Below are positions 1-5,963 of a stretch of 5,963 nucleotides of DNA, one piece after another (positions within the stretch are counted from its first letter, which is position 1; every line of letters starts with the position of its first letter). The notes under the pieces were generated by a model. That model had not been told where the DNA came from and did no database searches. It worked only from the letters and a program-made list of their open reading frames with translations. Source of the DNA: Burkholderiaceae bacterium (GTDB lineage Bacteria > Pseudomonadota > Gammaproteobacteria > Burkholderiales > Burkholderiaceae_C); the NCBI GenBank assembly GCA_023260355.1, contig JALQVJ010000392.1, positions 1 to 5,963 of the forward strand, written 5' to 3'. The position numbers and the translations under genes are program-made.

Positions 1-109
1 CCGTGAGCCGCTTCGTGCCGGAGCTCCGCACGTCGTAGTCGGTGGGCGCGGGGACATCCGCTTTTTTTTCTTTGCGTTTCTGCGTCTCCCACGTCCGGCG
101 GTCCTCGAT

Positions 110-172
110 GCGCGCGCCGCGCTTCGGGCCGCGCGCGCCGGCGGCGCTGGCGATGTCGATGGGCTGATTTGC
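110..172. other. Probable left sequence junction (approximate)
   Basis: Somewhere here the GC-rich flank gives way to DNA that belongs with dxr. The ribosome binding site at 173–176 fits dxr, so the bacterial segment must begin upstream of it. A short plus-strand tail in frame 3, P-A-A-L-A-M-S-M-G then TGA at 165–167, could be the last residues of a truncated CdsA ending 18 bp before dxr. It is too short to claim. The exact joint cannot be placed from sequence alone. Confidence 0.35.
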
Positions 173-176
173 GGAG
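173..176 (+). promoter_or_regulatory. Ribosome binding site for dxr (decides the GTG start)
   Basis: GGAG lies 9 nt before the GTG at 186, which is good Shine-Dalgarno spacing. The in-frame ATG at 198 has no comparable site, and the ATG at 181 hits a stop two codons later. This favours initiation at GTG 186. Confidence 0.55.
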
Positions 177-185
177 TGACATGAA

Positions 186-1370
186 GTGAACGCACCCATG
201 CAATTGACTGTGCTCGGCTCGACTGGCTCGATCGGTACCAGCACGCTAGATGTCGTGTCTCGCCATGCCGGCGCTATTCAGATTTTTGCGCTGACTGCGC
301 ATCGCCAGGTCGATGTGATGTTGCGCCAATGTGCGCAGTTCAGCCCCATCTTCGCTGTGATGACAGACCCTGAGGCGGCGCGGCAATTGGAGAGCAAGTT
401 GAAGTCCGAGGGGCTCGCGACTCGCGTGCTTGTTGGTCCGGATGCACTGATCGATGTGGTCACCGACGCGCGTGTGCAAGCAGTCATGGCATCGATTGTG
501 GGGGCCGCGGGTTTGCCACCCAGTCTTGCCGCAGCTCAGGCGGGTAAACGTTTGTTGCTGGCCAACAAAGAATCCATTGTTTTGGGTGGGCAGCTGTTCA
601 TCGACGCAGTCAAAGGTGGTGGCGCCACCTTGCTGCCGATCGATAGTGAACACTCTGCGATTTTCCAGTCCCTGCCAGAAGACCCACGTGTATGGGATTC
701 GCGCATCGACAAAATCATTTTGACCGCGTCAGGGGGGCCCTTCAGAACGCGCGACCCAGCGACTCTCTCGCAGGTGACGCCTCAAGAAGCCGTCGCACAC
801 CCGAACTGGAGCATGGGGCGCAAGATTTCGGTGGATTCCGCAACGATGATGAACAAGGCGCTTGAAGTGATCGAGGCGCATCATCTTTTCGGCGTGAAGC
901 CTGAGCAAATCGAAGTGGTCATTCACCCCCAAAGCGTGATTCACTCGATGGTGCAATACCGCGACAACTCTGTGGTCGCGCAGCTCGGTACCCCCGACAT
1001 GCGGGTGCCCATTGCGTATGGGCTGTCGTGGCCTGAGCGCATCACTTCGGGCGCGTCCGCGCTCGATTTTTCTCAATTGAATGCGCTGACATTTGAGACG
1101 CCAGATCTTCGGAGATTTCCGGGCCTGCAGTTGGCATGGGACGCTTTGAATGGCGTGCAAGGAGGCTCTGCCAAGCTCAACGCCGCCAATGAAGTGGCAG
1201 TGGAGTCGTTCCTCAACGGCAAGATTCGCTTTGATCAAATTCACGCCGTCAACGCGGAAGTGCTCGCCCAAGAAGGCCATATCCAGCCCCAATCCCTCGC
1301 CGATTTGTTTGAGCTGGATGCTTGGGCCAGGGCCATGGCCGAGGACTGGGTCGTTCGCCACGGTCAATAG
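186..1370 (+). CDS. dxr: 1-deoxy-D-xylulose 5-phosphate reductoisomerase
   Basis: Dxr (IspC) is the cytoplasmic second enzyme of the MEP pathway. It rearranges and reduces 1-deoxy-D-xylulose 5-phosphate to 2-C-methyl-D-erythritol 4-phosphate with NADPH and a divalent metal. The 394-residue length is normal. The NADPH-binding glycine motif GSTGSIG is at 11–17, and LANKESIV is at 125–132. The metal ligands appear in LPIDSEHSAIFQ as D153 and E155, with the third acid, E227, in the MMNKALEVIEA stretch. SGGPF (182–186) and the flexible substrate-loop segment HPNWSMG (205–211) are also present, followed by N223 and K224. The C-terminal helical domain is complete (LNAANEVAVE, 331–340). The GTG start is chosen because of the GGAG site upstream; ATG 198 would shorten the protein by four residues. 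The gene is intact, ends 3 bp before rseP and is its probable operon partner. Identification is secure. Confidence 0.97.
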   Translation: MNAPMQLTVLGSTGSIGTSTLDVVSRHAGAIQIFALTAHRQVDVMLRQCAQFSPIFAVMTDPEAARQLESKLKSEGLATRVLVGPDALIDVVTDARVQAVMASIVGAAGLPPSLAAAQAGKRLLLANKESIVLGGQLFIDAVKGGGATLLPIDSEHSAIFQSLPEDPRVWDSRIDKIILTASGGPFRTRDPATLSQVTPQEAVAHPNWSMGRKISVDSATMMNKALEVIEAHHLFGVKPEQIEVVIHPQSVIHSMVQYRDNSVVAQLGTPDMRVPIAYGLSWPERITSGASALDFSQLNALTFETPDLRRFPGLQLAWDALNGVQGGSAKLNAANEVAVESFLNGKIRFDQIHAVNAEVLAQEGHIQPQSLADLFELDAWARAMAEDWVVRHGQ

Positions 1371-1373
1371 AGC

Positions 1374-2741
1374 ATGACGACATTGATCGCCTTTTTGGTG
1401 GGTGTGCTGATTTTGGTGACGGTGCATGAATTCGGTCACTACGCCGTCGCGCGCTGGTGCGGCGTTGCGGTGCGGCGGTTCTCCATCGGTTTTGGTGCGC
1501 CGATTTGGCGTTGGCAGCGAGACGCGTCCTCGACCGAATTCGTGATCGCCCGCTGGCCTTTGGGTGGCTATGTCCGCATGCTCGACGAAGCCGACGGCGA
1601 GGTGCCTGAGGCCATGCTGCCTTTTGCGTTCAATCGCCAGTCTGTGGCGCGTCGCCTCGCTATCGTTGTTGCAGGCCCGTTGGCCAATGTGTTGTTGGCA
1701 ATTGCGCTGTATTCAGGCGTGCAATGGCTAGGGACGGAGCGCCCTCAGCCCGTCTTGTCGACCCCAGTGCCTGGTAGCTTGGCAGAGCGTGCCGGATTGC
1801 GGGCCGGAGATCGCGTCAAGTCTGTGCGTATCTTTGAGCACGCAAATGCCCAGCCCGTGACCACGTTTGATGAGCTCTGGTGGGAGCTGACACAAGCATT
1901 TGCCGATCGAGAGCCCGTCGTCTTGAAGGTGACCCGGGCTGGTGAAGCAGGAGACGCCGAGATCACCCTCGACTTCGCCCTGTCGGTCAACGGCACGCCG
2001 GAGGACTTGGGCTTGCGAGAGTTTGGATTCACAGGGGTATGGGTCAGTCCGACCATCAAGAGCGCGGTGGCAGGCGGCGCGGCGGACAGAGCAGGGGTTC
2101 AAAGCGGCGATTTGGTGCTAGCGATCAATGGGGAGCGCATCGAGGATGCGCAGGCACTCCGTTTGAAAATCCAAGATGCAGTTTTGGCCGATGGTTCGGT
2201 AACGACACAGCAATGGCAGCTGGAGAGGAACGGCCAAATTGTGGTGTTGGAGCTGACGCCGGACGTTGTGGATACGACCGATCGTCGGGTCGGGCGAGCG
2301 GGTGTCATGTTGGGTGGAGCGCCTGCCACGGTTTGGGTGCAAGCAGGTTTCTTGGAAGGGCTTGCTCTGGGCGCCACCCACACCTGGGACGTCACAGCGC
2401 GTTCAGTCAAGTCGTTGTGGCAAATGCTGGTCGGGGCGGGTTCGACTGCGCAATTGAGTGGCCCTGTCGGTGTGGCCAAAGCGGCGGGGCAGTCTGCCTC
2501 TCTTGGGCTGACCACTTACTTGCAGTTCTTGGCGTTTTTCAGCGTCAGCTTGGCGGTCATCAATGCACTGCCAATCCCTGTTCTAGACGGTGGACATGTC
2601 ATGTATTATCTGTGGGAGTGGGTGAGCGGGCGGCCTCCCTCTCCTGAGTGGATGCTGCAGAGCCAGCGGGTCGGTTTGGCTTTGATTGCGACACTGATGG
2701 TCGTCGCAGTGAGCAATGATTTGGTACGCCTCTGGGGCTAG
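1374..2741 (+). CDS. rseP: RseP site-2 zinc metalloprotease (sigma-E pathway)
   Basis: RseP is an inner-membrane intramembrane protease of the S2P/M50 family. In the known pathway it makes the second cut in the anti-sigma factor RseA after DegS, releasing sigma-E, and it also clears leftover signal peptides. The 455 residues match the family. The first membrane segment carries the zinc motif HEFGH (18–22). A second conserved stretch, GPLANVLLA, is at 101–109. Two tandem PDZ domains follow, marked by GSLAERAGLRAGDRV (134–148) and GGAADRAGVQSGDLV (234–248). LSGPVGVAKA (361–370) precedes the third membrane segment, which bears NALPIPVLDGG (397–407), where D405 is the expected third zinc ligand. 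A last hydrophobic helix closes the protein at about 432–452. No strong Shine-Dalgarno sequence precedes the ATG, and dxr stops only 3 bp upstream, so translational coupling is likely. Nothing appears broken. Confidence 0.97.
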   Translation: MTTLIAFLVGVLILVTVHEFGHYAVARWCGVAVRRFSIGFGAPIWRWQRDASSTEFVIARWPLGGYVRMLDEADGEVPEAMLPFAFNRQSVARRLAIVVAGPLANVLLAIALYSGVQWLGTERPQPVLSTPVPGSLAERAGLRAGDRVKSVRIFEHANAQPVTTFDELWWELTQAFADREPVVLKVTRAGEAGDAEITLDFALSVNGTPEDLGLREFGFTGVWVSPTIKSAVAGGAADRAGVQSGDLVLAINGERIEDAQALRLKIQDAVLADGSVTTQQWQLERNGQIVVLELTPDVVDTTDRRVGRAGVMLGGAPATVWVQAGFLEGLALGATHTWDVTARSVKSLWQMLVGAGSTAQLSGPVGVAKAAGQSASLGLTTYLQFLAFFSVSLAVINALPIPVLDGGHVMYYLWEWVSGRPPSPEWMLQSQRVGLALIATLMVVAVSNDLVRLWG

Positions 2742-2743
2742 GA
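2740..2743 (+). promoter_or_regulatory. Ribosome binding site for bamA
   Basis: AGGA overlaps the rseP stop codon (TAG 2739–2741) and sits 8 nt before the ATG at 2752, which is ideal spacing. It supports 2752 over the earlier in-frame ATGs at 2743 and 2716; 2716 lies inside rseP. Confidence 0.5.
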
Positions 2744-2751
2744 TGAACATC

Positions 2752-5109
2752 ATGAGAATGGGTACGCACGCCAAAATTTGGCGAGGTTTTGGTGCATTGG
2801 TCTTGTCAAGTTTGATGGCGATGGGTGCGTGGGCTGCCGACACCTTCACGATCAAAGACATCCGCATCGAAGGCTTGCAATCGGTTGACCCTGGGTCCGT
2901 GTTTGGCTCTTTGCCTTTCAGGACCGGAGACTCCTACAGTCCAGAGCAAGGCACTGCTGCGATTCGGTCCCTGTTCGGGTTGGGTCTGTTTCAAGACGTC
3001 AACGTTGCGATCGAAAACGATGTCATTGTGATCAACGTGATTGAGCGCCCTCGGTTGCAGTCCGTGAGCTTCGAGGGTTTGAAGGAATTCGACAAAGACG
3101 TCGTTTTGAAAATGCTCAAAGATGTTGGCGTGGCGTCAGATCTCACATTTGACAAGGCGCTGGTGGAGCGGGCCGAGCGCGAGATCAAGCGCCAATATTT
3201 GAATCGCAGCCTCTACGCAGTTGAGGTGGTGACCACCATCACGCCCGTGGCAAAAAACCGGGTCAATTTGCATTTTCAGGTGTTGGAAGGCGGCGTCGCC
3301 AAGATCAAAGAGCTTCGCATCATTGGTGCGAAGGCATTCAGTGAAGCCACGTTGCGCGATCAATTGAGCCTCGACACAGGCACATGGCTGAGTTGGTACA
3401 CCAAAAGCGACCGCTATTCACAAGCGAAATTGAACGGCGACCTGGAGGCCCTGCGGTCGTATTACTTGACGCGCGGCTTTTTGGAGTTTCGCGTTGATTC
3501 GACCCAAGTTGCGATCGCACCATCCAAGGACGCGGTGTCCATCACGATCAACCTCACTGAAGGGATCCGCTACACGGTGACGGGTGTGGAGTTGAGTGGC
3601 AACTATTTGGGGCGAGAGGATGCATTCGCCGCCAAGGTTTCGGTGCGTCCTGGCCAGCCCTACAACGTCGACGATGTCACGGAAACGACCCAAAAGTTCC
3701 AGGAATATTTTGGCGATTTCGGATACGCGTTTTCTCGCATCGATGCCGAGCCGGTGATTGACCGGGAGAACAAGTCTGTCAAGCTGGTATTCAGAGCCAA
3801 TCCGCAACAGCGAGTGTACGTCCGCCGCATTGAAATTGCTGGCAATCAGTTGACGCGCGACGAGGTGATTCGACGCGAGTTCCGCCAAATGGAAGCGGCC
3901 TGGTACGACGGCAATTTGATTCGCGAGTCGCGCAACCGCGTAGACCGTCTGGGCTTCTTCAAAGCCGTTGGTATCGAGCACAAAGAAGTCCCTGGATCGC
4001 CCGATCAAATTGATTTGGTGCTGAGCGTTGAGGAGAAGCCAACCGGCAACCTCTCGCTAGGGGCCGGTTACTCGCAGTCAGACAAACTTTCTATCACAGC
4101 TGGTATCGCCCAAGACAACGTGTTTGGCACGGGCAACTCGCTGGCTTTCAACTTGGATACCAGCAAGTTCAATCGCGGCTTTTCGCTGAGCACGACCGAC
4201 CCTTATTTCACTCAGTCTGGGCTCTCCCGCTCGTATGATTTGTCATACCGGACGACGCGTCCGTACGACGCCCAGGACGGCGATTATTTGCTCAATACGG
4301 TCGGCGCATCGGTTCGTTTGGGGGTTCCTTTCACCGCGAACGACACAGTCTTTTTTGGACTGGGCATCGAAGCAACCAAGATCACAACCGGAAGCCAGTT
4401 GCCTAATGCGTACCAAGAGTTTGTTGACAACTACGGGTCGCCTGCGACCGGTTTGCCTCTGACGGTTGGATGGTCAAAAGACACGCGCGATAGCTTCTTG
4501 GCACCTTCAGTCGGTCGCTACCAACGCGCCAACTCAGTTTTGAGTTTGGCGGGAGACGCCCGCTATGTCACGGTGGGCTACCAGTTCCAGCAGTATTGGC
4601 CGATCACAAAGAAGTACACGTTCGCCTTCAATACGGCGGTCAATGCGGGAACTGGGATCGGTGGACGTTCACTGCCGGTGTTCAAGTATCTCCAAGGCGG
4701 TGGTCTGGGGTCCGTGCGAGGTTTCCAGCAAGGGACCTTGGGTGGCACGACGTGTTTGAGAGATTCGAGCGGGGCGTTTGTGGACGCCTCTGGGAATTGC
4801 ATCAATGGATCGTCGCGCGTCGGCGGCACAGCCAGTGCGGTCGCCAACTTTGAATTGTCAGCCCCATTCCCTGGTGCGGGCAGCGACCGGACTCTGCGGA
4901 TGTTTGGCTTCGTTGATGCGGGTACCGTTTACTGTAAAGACACCCCCACGATCAGTTGTGGCTCCAACGCCTTGCGAGCGACATCAGGTTTTGGTGTCAG
5001 CTGGATTTCACCTGTTGGACCACTCCGACTGGCTTGGTCAAGTCCCATTGCGAGCCAACCCACAGACTTATTACAAAGATTCCAATTCCAGATTGGTACG
5101 AGCTTCTAA
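2752..5109 (+). CDS. bamA: BamA outer-membrane protein assembly factor
   Basis: BamA (Omp85/YaeT family) is the core of the outer-membrane BAM complex that folds and inserts beta-barrel proteins. From ATG 2752 it has 785 residues, normal for the family. A signal peptide covers about 1–28: basic start, hydrophobic GALVLSSLMAMG, cleavage after AWA. Five POTRA domains follow at roughly 31–99, 100–181, 182–271, 272–352 and 353–428. Several POTRAs open with the typical strand and glycine pattern, such as IKDIRIEGL and VRRIEIAGN. The 16-strand barrel runs from about 431 to the C-terminal phenylalanine. The Omp85 signature VRGF is at 655–658. Two cysteine pairs fall in predicted extracellular loops (668/683 and 728/736). 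ATG 2743 (788 aa) is a possible alternative start, and 2758 a weaker one. The stop overlaps the skp start. The gene is complete, and the product should be essential. Confidence 0.97.
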   Translation: MRMGTHAKIWRGFGALVLSSLMAMGAWAADTFTIKDIRIEGLQSVDPGSVFGSLPFRTGDSYSPEQGTAAIRSLFGLGLFQDVNVAIENDVIVINVIERPRLQSVSFEGLKEFDKDVVLKMLKDVGVASDLTFDKALVERAEREIKRQYLNRSLYAVEVVTTITPVAKNRVNLHFQVLEGGVAKIKELRIIGAKAFSEATLRDQLSLDTGTWLSWYTKSDRYSQAKLNGDLEALRSYYLTRGFLEFRVDSTQVAIAPSKDAVSITINLTEGIRYTVTGVELSGNYLGREDAFAAKVSVRPGQPYNVDDVTETTQKFQEYFGDFGYAFSRIDAEPVIDRENKSVKLVFRANPQQRVYVRRIEIAGNQLTRDEVIRREFRQMEAAWYDGNLIRESRNRVDRLGFFKAVGIEHKEVPGSPDQIDLVLSVEEKPTGNLSLGAGYSQSDKLSITAGIAQDNVFGTGNSLAFNLDTSKFNRGFSLSTTDPYFTQSGLSRSYDLSYRTTRPYDAQDGDYLLNTVGASVRLGVPFTANDTVFFGLGIEATKITTGSQLPNAYQEFVDNYGSPATGLPLTVGWSKDTRDSFLAPSVGRYQRANSVLSLAGDARYVTVGYQFQQYWPITKKYTFAFNTAVNAGTGIGGRSLPVFKYLQGGGLGSVRGFQQGTLGGTTCLRDSSGAFVDASGNCINGSSRVGGTASAVANFELSAPFPGAGSDRTLRMFGFVDAGTVYCKDTPTISCGSNALRATSGFGVSWISPVGPLRLAWSSPIASQPTDLLQRFQFQIGTSF

Positions 5110-5591
5110 TGACTACATCACATTTTGCCCGTTGGGTTATCGCGTCTCTATTGAGCGTCTCTTCCCTGGCCTATGCCGCCGACTTCAAGGTTGGATTTGT
5201 CAACACCGATCGCGTGTTGCGTGAGTCGAAGTTGGCGGCTCGGGCGCAGGATCGTTTAGAGCTTGAGTTCTCGCCTCGTGAAAAGGCTTTGACAAAGATG
5301 GCTCAAGATCTTCAGACACAGTCCGCCGCCTTTGCTCCGAAGGACCTTGATGGCGGGGCGGCGGAGCGAGGAACCTTCGTCCTCCGCCACCGCTTCGACC
5401 TCCGCAGCAGGCAGCGGGCTTTCACCCACTGGCGCCGCGTCAACGATAGTGTCCGGGGTGAGAGCTTCCGTGGCAGAGAGTGGTGGCTTGACTGGGGAAA
5501 CCTTGCGGCGGTTGCTCGCTCCGCCTCTCCGCTGCTCGAAGAGTGGGTTGAACGGGGGAGCAACGCAAGTCACGCGGGTTGCGGCGCCTAG
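5109..5591 (+). CDS. skp: Skp/OmpH periplasmic chaperone, N-terminal part only, run into unrelated sequence
   Basis: Skp is a trimeric periplasmic chaperone that holds unfolded outer-membrane proteins for BamA. The ATG overlaps the bamA stop (TAATG), with a weak GAG a few bases upstream. Residues 1–23 form a clear signal peptide (ARWVIASLLSVSSLAYA, then ADF). The mature start, KVGFVNTDRVLRES (27–40), is the hallmark of the OmpH family. A charged helical start follows to about residue 75 (REKALTKMAQDLQTQSAAF), ending at 5333. The rest of the frame to TAG 5589–5591 is Trp/Arg/Gly-rich, not coiled coil, and unlike Skp. No other plus frame restores the tentacle helices or the conserved C-terminal strand. 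A normal Skp has about 160–170 residues, so the 160-codon length here is a coincidence. I read this as a gene cut by a sequence junction, not a natural variant. The N-terminal identification is strong, but the full ORF is not a believable protein. Confidence 0.8.
   Translation: MTTSHFARWVIASLLSVSSLAYAADFKVGFVNTDRVLRESKLAARAQDRLELEFSPREKALTKMAQDLQTQSAAFAPKDLDGGAAERGTFVLRHRFDLRSRQRAFTHWRRVNDSVRGESFRGREWWLDWGNLAAVARSASPLLEEWVERGSNASHAGCGA
5331..5342. other. Right sequence junction inside skp
   Basis: Skp homology ends with the phenylalanine codon at 5331–5333. From about 5334 the minus strand carries a different coding signal, which itself stops making sense once it passes back into skp. The two coding signals meet within a few bases. 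No inverted repeat, target duplication, integrase site or transposase is visible at the joint. Confidence 0.65.
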
Positions 5592-5618
5592 GACGACGAA
5601 AGCTATGAGGAGGCCCAT
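5334..5618 (-). CDS. Unrecognised protein with hydrophobic N-terminus, 5' part only
   Basis: A minus-strand frame begins at ATG 5618 and gives about 95 residues before it reaches the skp junction; beyond that it is only antisense skp. The start is hydrophobic (MGLLIAFVVLGAA, 1–13), followed by Thr/Cys/Val/Ala and then PPFNPLF. This resembles a secretory signal or the first part of an organelle-targeting leader, though there is no positive charge before the hydrophobic run. Next come a basic patch (RRGGASNRRK, 30–39), a Pro/Ala/Thr/Ser-rich linker and an acidic stretch (AAEVEAVAEDEG, 71–82). The last part is basic (SLRRPAIKVLR). The ATG has A at −3 and G at +4, a good eukaryotic context, and no convincing Shine-Dalgarno sequence. 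A GTG at 5645 would add nine residues. No family is recognised. It is probably the N-terminus of a gene from the flanking genome; a eukaryotic origin is inference. Confidence 0.45.
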
Positions 5619-5863
5619 GTTTTGATAAGATCCGCAGCTAAGCACAGAAACTCGCGTGACACTCTAGTTCCAATGGACTTTGAACTTTGAATAATCGGCA
5701 AACCGCTCTCCTCTCACTCAGCACAGCCGCTCAGTTCATCACCGCGCCTTCCGATCTCAACACAGTCACTCGCCTCTGGCTTGGTGATTTGCGTCGATAG
5801 AAGGCACGCTCCGCATTGCCACAACAGAAAAAGTCACATTCGAAAAAGGAAGCAGAGCACACG
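5619..5863. other. Spacer between two divergent open frames
   Basis: This 245-bp stretch separates the minus-strand frame ending at 5618 from the plus-strand frame starting at 5864. Its base composition is more balanced than that of the left flank, and it has C/T- and C/A-rich runs, for example around 5700–5780. I see no clear −35/−10 promoter, no TATA box I would defend, no terminator and no RNA gene. If the flanking frames are real, it would be a compact head-to-head promoter region. Confidence 0.3.
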
Positions 5864-5963
5864 ATGCCGGTCGTGTACGAGCGCCCGCTAATGCGCGCGG
5901 GTGCTCACATGGTGAAATTAGAAGGCGGGGCATGGATCGAAAATACCACGCGTCTTCTCGCAG
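5864..5963 (+). CDS. Unrecognised open frame, N-terminus only, runs off the window
   Basis: From ATG 5864 there are 33 open codons to the window end: MPVVYERPLMRAG, then HMVKLEGGAWIENTTRLLA. The frame is closed upstream by TAG at 5798–5800, so this is its first ATG. A at −3 suits a eukaryotic start; an AGGA at 5847–5850 is 13 nt away, long for a Shine-Dalgarno site. The peptide looks like ordinary soluble protein sequence with no signal peptide, but it is too short to identify. It lies divergent from the minus-strand frame at 5618. It could be chance, and the hairpin-capable stretch at 5879–5906 lies within it. Confidence 0.3.
   Translation, partial: MPVVYERPLMRAGAHMVKLEGGAWIENTTRLLA
5879..5906. 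repeat. Imperfect inverted repeat (10-bp stem, 8-nt loop)
   Basis: GAGCGCCCGC at 5879–5888 pairs with GCGGGTGCTC at 5897–5906, with one G·T wobble; the loop is TAATGCGC. No T-run follows, so it does not look like a rho-independent terminator. It falls inside the short open frame beginning at 5864 and may be incidental in GC-rich sequence. Confidence 0.35.

Larger units (their letters stand above)
2..178 (-). other. GC-rich left flank of unknown origin, open on the minus strand
   Basis: This stretch is visibly richer in G and C than the genes that follow and contains no recognisable C-terminus of CdsA, the usual neighbour upstream of dxr. Read on the minus strand it stays open for about 59 codons with no start or stop, and gives a plausible, very basic and charged peptide. 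That peptide includes RRTWETQKRKEKK followed by ADVPAPTDYDVR. It could be an internal piece of a coding exon. Plus frame 2 is also open (to the TGA at 182–184), as is common in GC-rich DNA, but its product is Arg/Ala/Phe-rich and low in complexity. I do not recognise a family. The last 15–40 bases probably belong to the bacterial cluster, so the true boundary of the foreign segment is uncertain. Confidence 0.35.

Noticed and set aside
62..74. T-run as a rho-independent terminator
   Set aside because: No GC-rich inverted repeat sits directly before it, and on the minus strand it reads as lysine codons in an open frame.
110..167. Truncated C-terminus of cdsA ending at TGA 165–167
   Set aside because: Only about nine residues look plausible and none is diagnostic. 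It is mentioned as a possibility but not annotated as a gene.
729..1439. 236-codon open frame on the minus strand opposite dxr
   Set aside because: It is antisense to the strongly conserved Dxr coding sequence, and the His/Arg/Gln-rich product resembles no family. It is a shadow frame.
2039..2647. 202-codon plus-strand frame inside rseP
   Set aside because: It overlaps the second PDZ domain and the C-terminal membrane part of RseP in another frame. Its Gly/Arg/Cys/Trp-rich composition is typical of out-of-frame translation.
3418..4008. 196-codon minus-strand frame opposite bamA
   Set aside because: It is antisense to conserved POTRA domains and has no recognisable motifs or start signals.
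5109..5591. A natural new fusion protein made of Skp plus a novel C-terminal domain
   Set aside because: The tail has no domain-like pattern, and its DNA has a better coding reading on the other strand. The change occurs mid-helix, so a chimeric joint is the simpler explanation.
5334..5618. RxLR-type oomycete effector, because a leader is followed by SSLRRP after an acidic stretch
   Set aside because: The motif is not RxLR followed by EER, and its position about 85 residues in is late. The resemblance is too loose to claim.

Overview
The central part of this window, about 165–5335, is a tight co-directional gene cluster from a Gram-negative bacterium. It is most likely a betaproteobacterium of the order Burkholderiales, and the protein style suggests Comamonadaceae or a close relative; no genus can be assigned. 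The order is dxr (ispC) – rseP – bamA – skp (ompH). This is the middle of the conserved envelope-biogenesis block frr–uppS–cdsA–dxr–rseP–bamA–skp–lpxD–fabZ–lpxA–lpxB of Beta- and Gammaproteobacteria. Gaps are minimal: 3 bp between dxr and rseP, 10 bp between rseP and the preferred bamA start, and a TAATG overlap between bamA and skp. A single polycistronic transcript with translational coupling is therefore likely. Dxr supplies isoprenoid precursors, including the undecaprenyl carrier lipid. RseP is the intramembrane protease of the sigma-E envelope stress pathway. BamA inserts outer-membrane proteins, and Skp chaperones the same proteins across the periplasm.

Both ends break this picture. 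Positions 1 to about 165 are strikingly GC-rich and show no cdsA C-terminus, although cdsA would be expected just upstream of dxr. At the other end, skp reads normally for about 75 codons and then changes abruptly, near 5331–5342, into sequence that is not Skp-like in any plus frame. Beyond that point the best coding signal is on the minus strand: the first 95 or so codons of an unrecognised protein with a hydrophobic, possibly secretory N-terminus (5618 down to 5334). It is followed by a 245-bp spacer and a short divergent open frame running off the window end (5864–5963). Neither of these looks like part of the envelope cluster.

The simplest reading is a bacterial fragment of about 5.2 kb joined at both ends to DNA of another origin, possibly eukaryotic. 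Assembly contamination or a cloning/assembly chimera is more likely than true transfer, because the bacterial genes are intact, keep their operon spacing and are cut mid-gene. No RNA genes, CRISPR arrays, insertion sequences, integrase sites or convincing terminators were seen. I found no evidence of a new biological system; the two junctions and the unidentified right flank are the parts worth checking.
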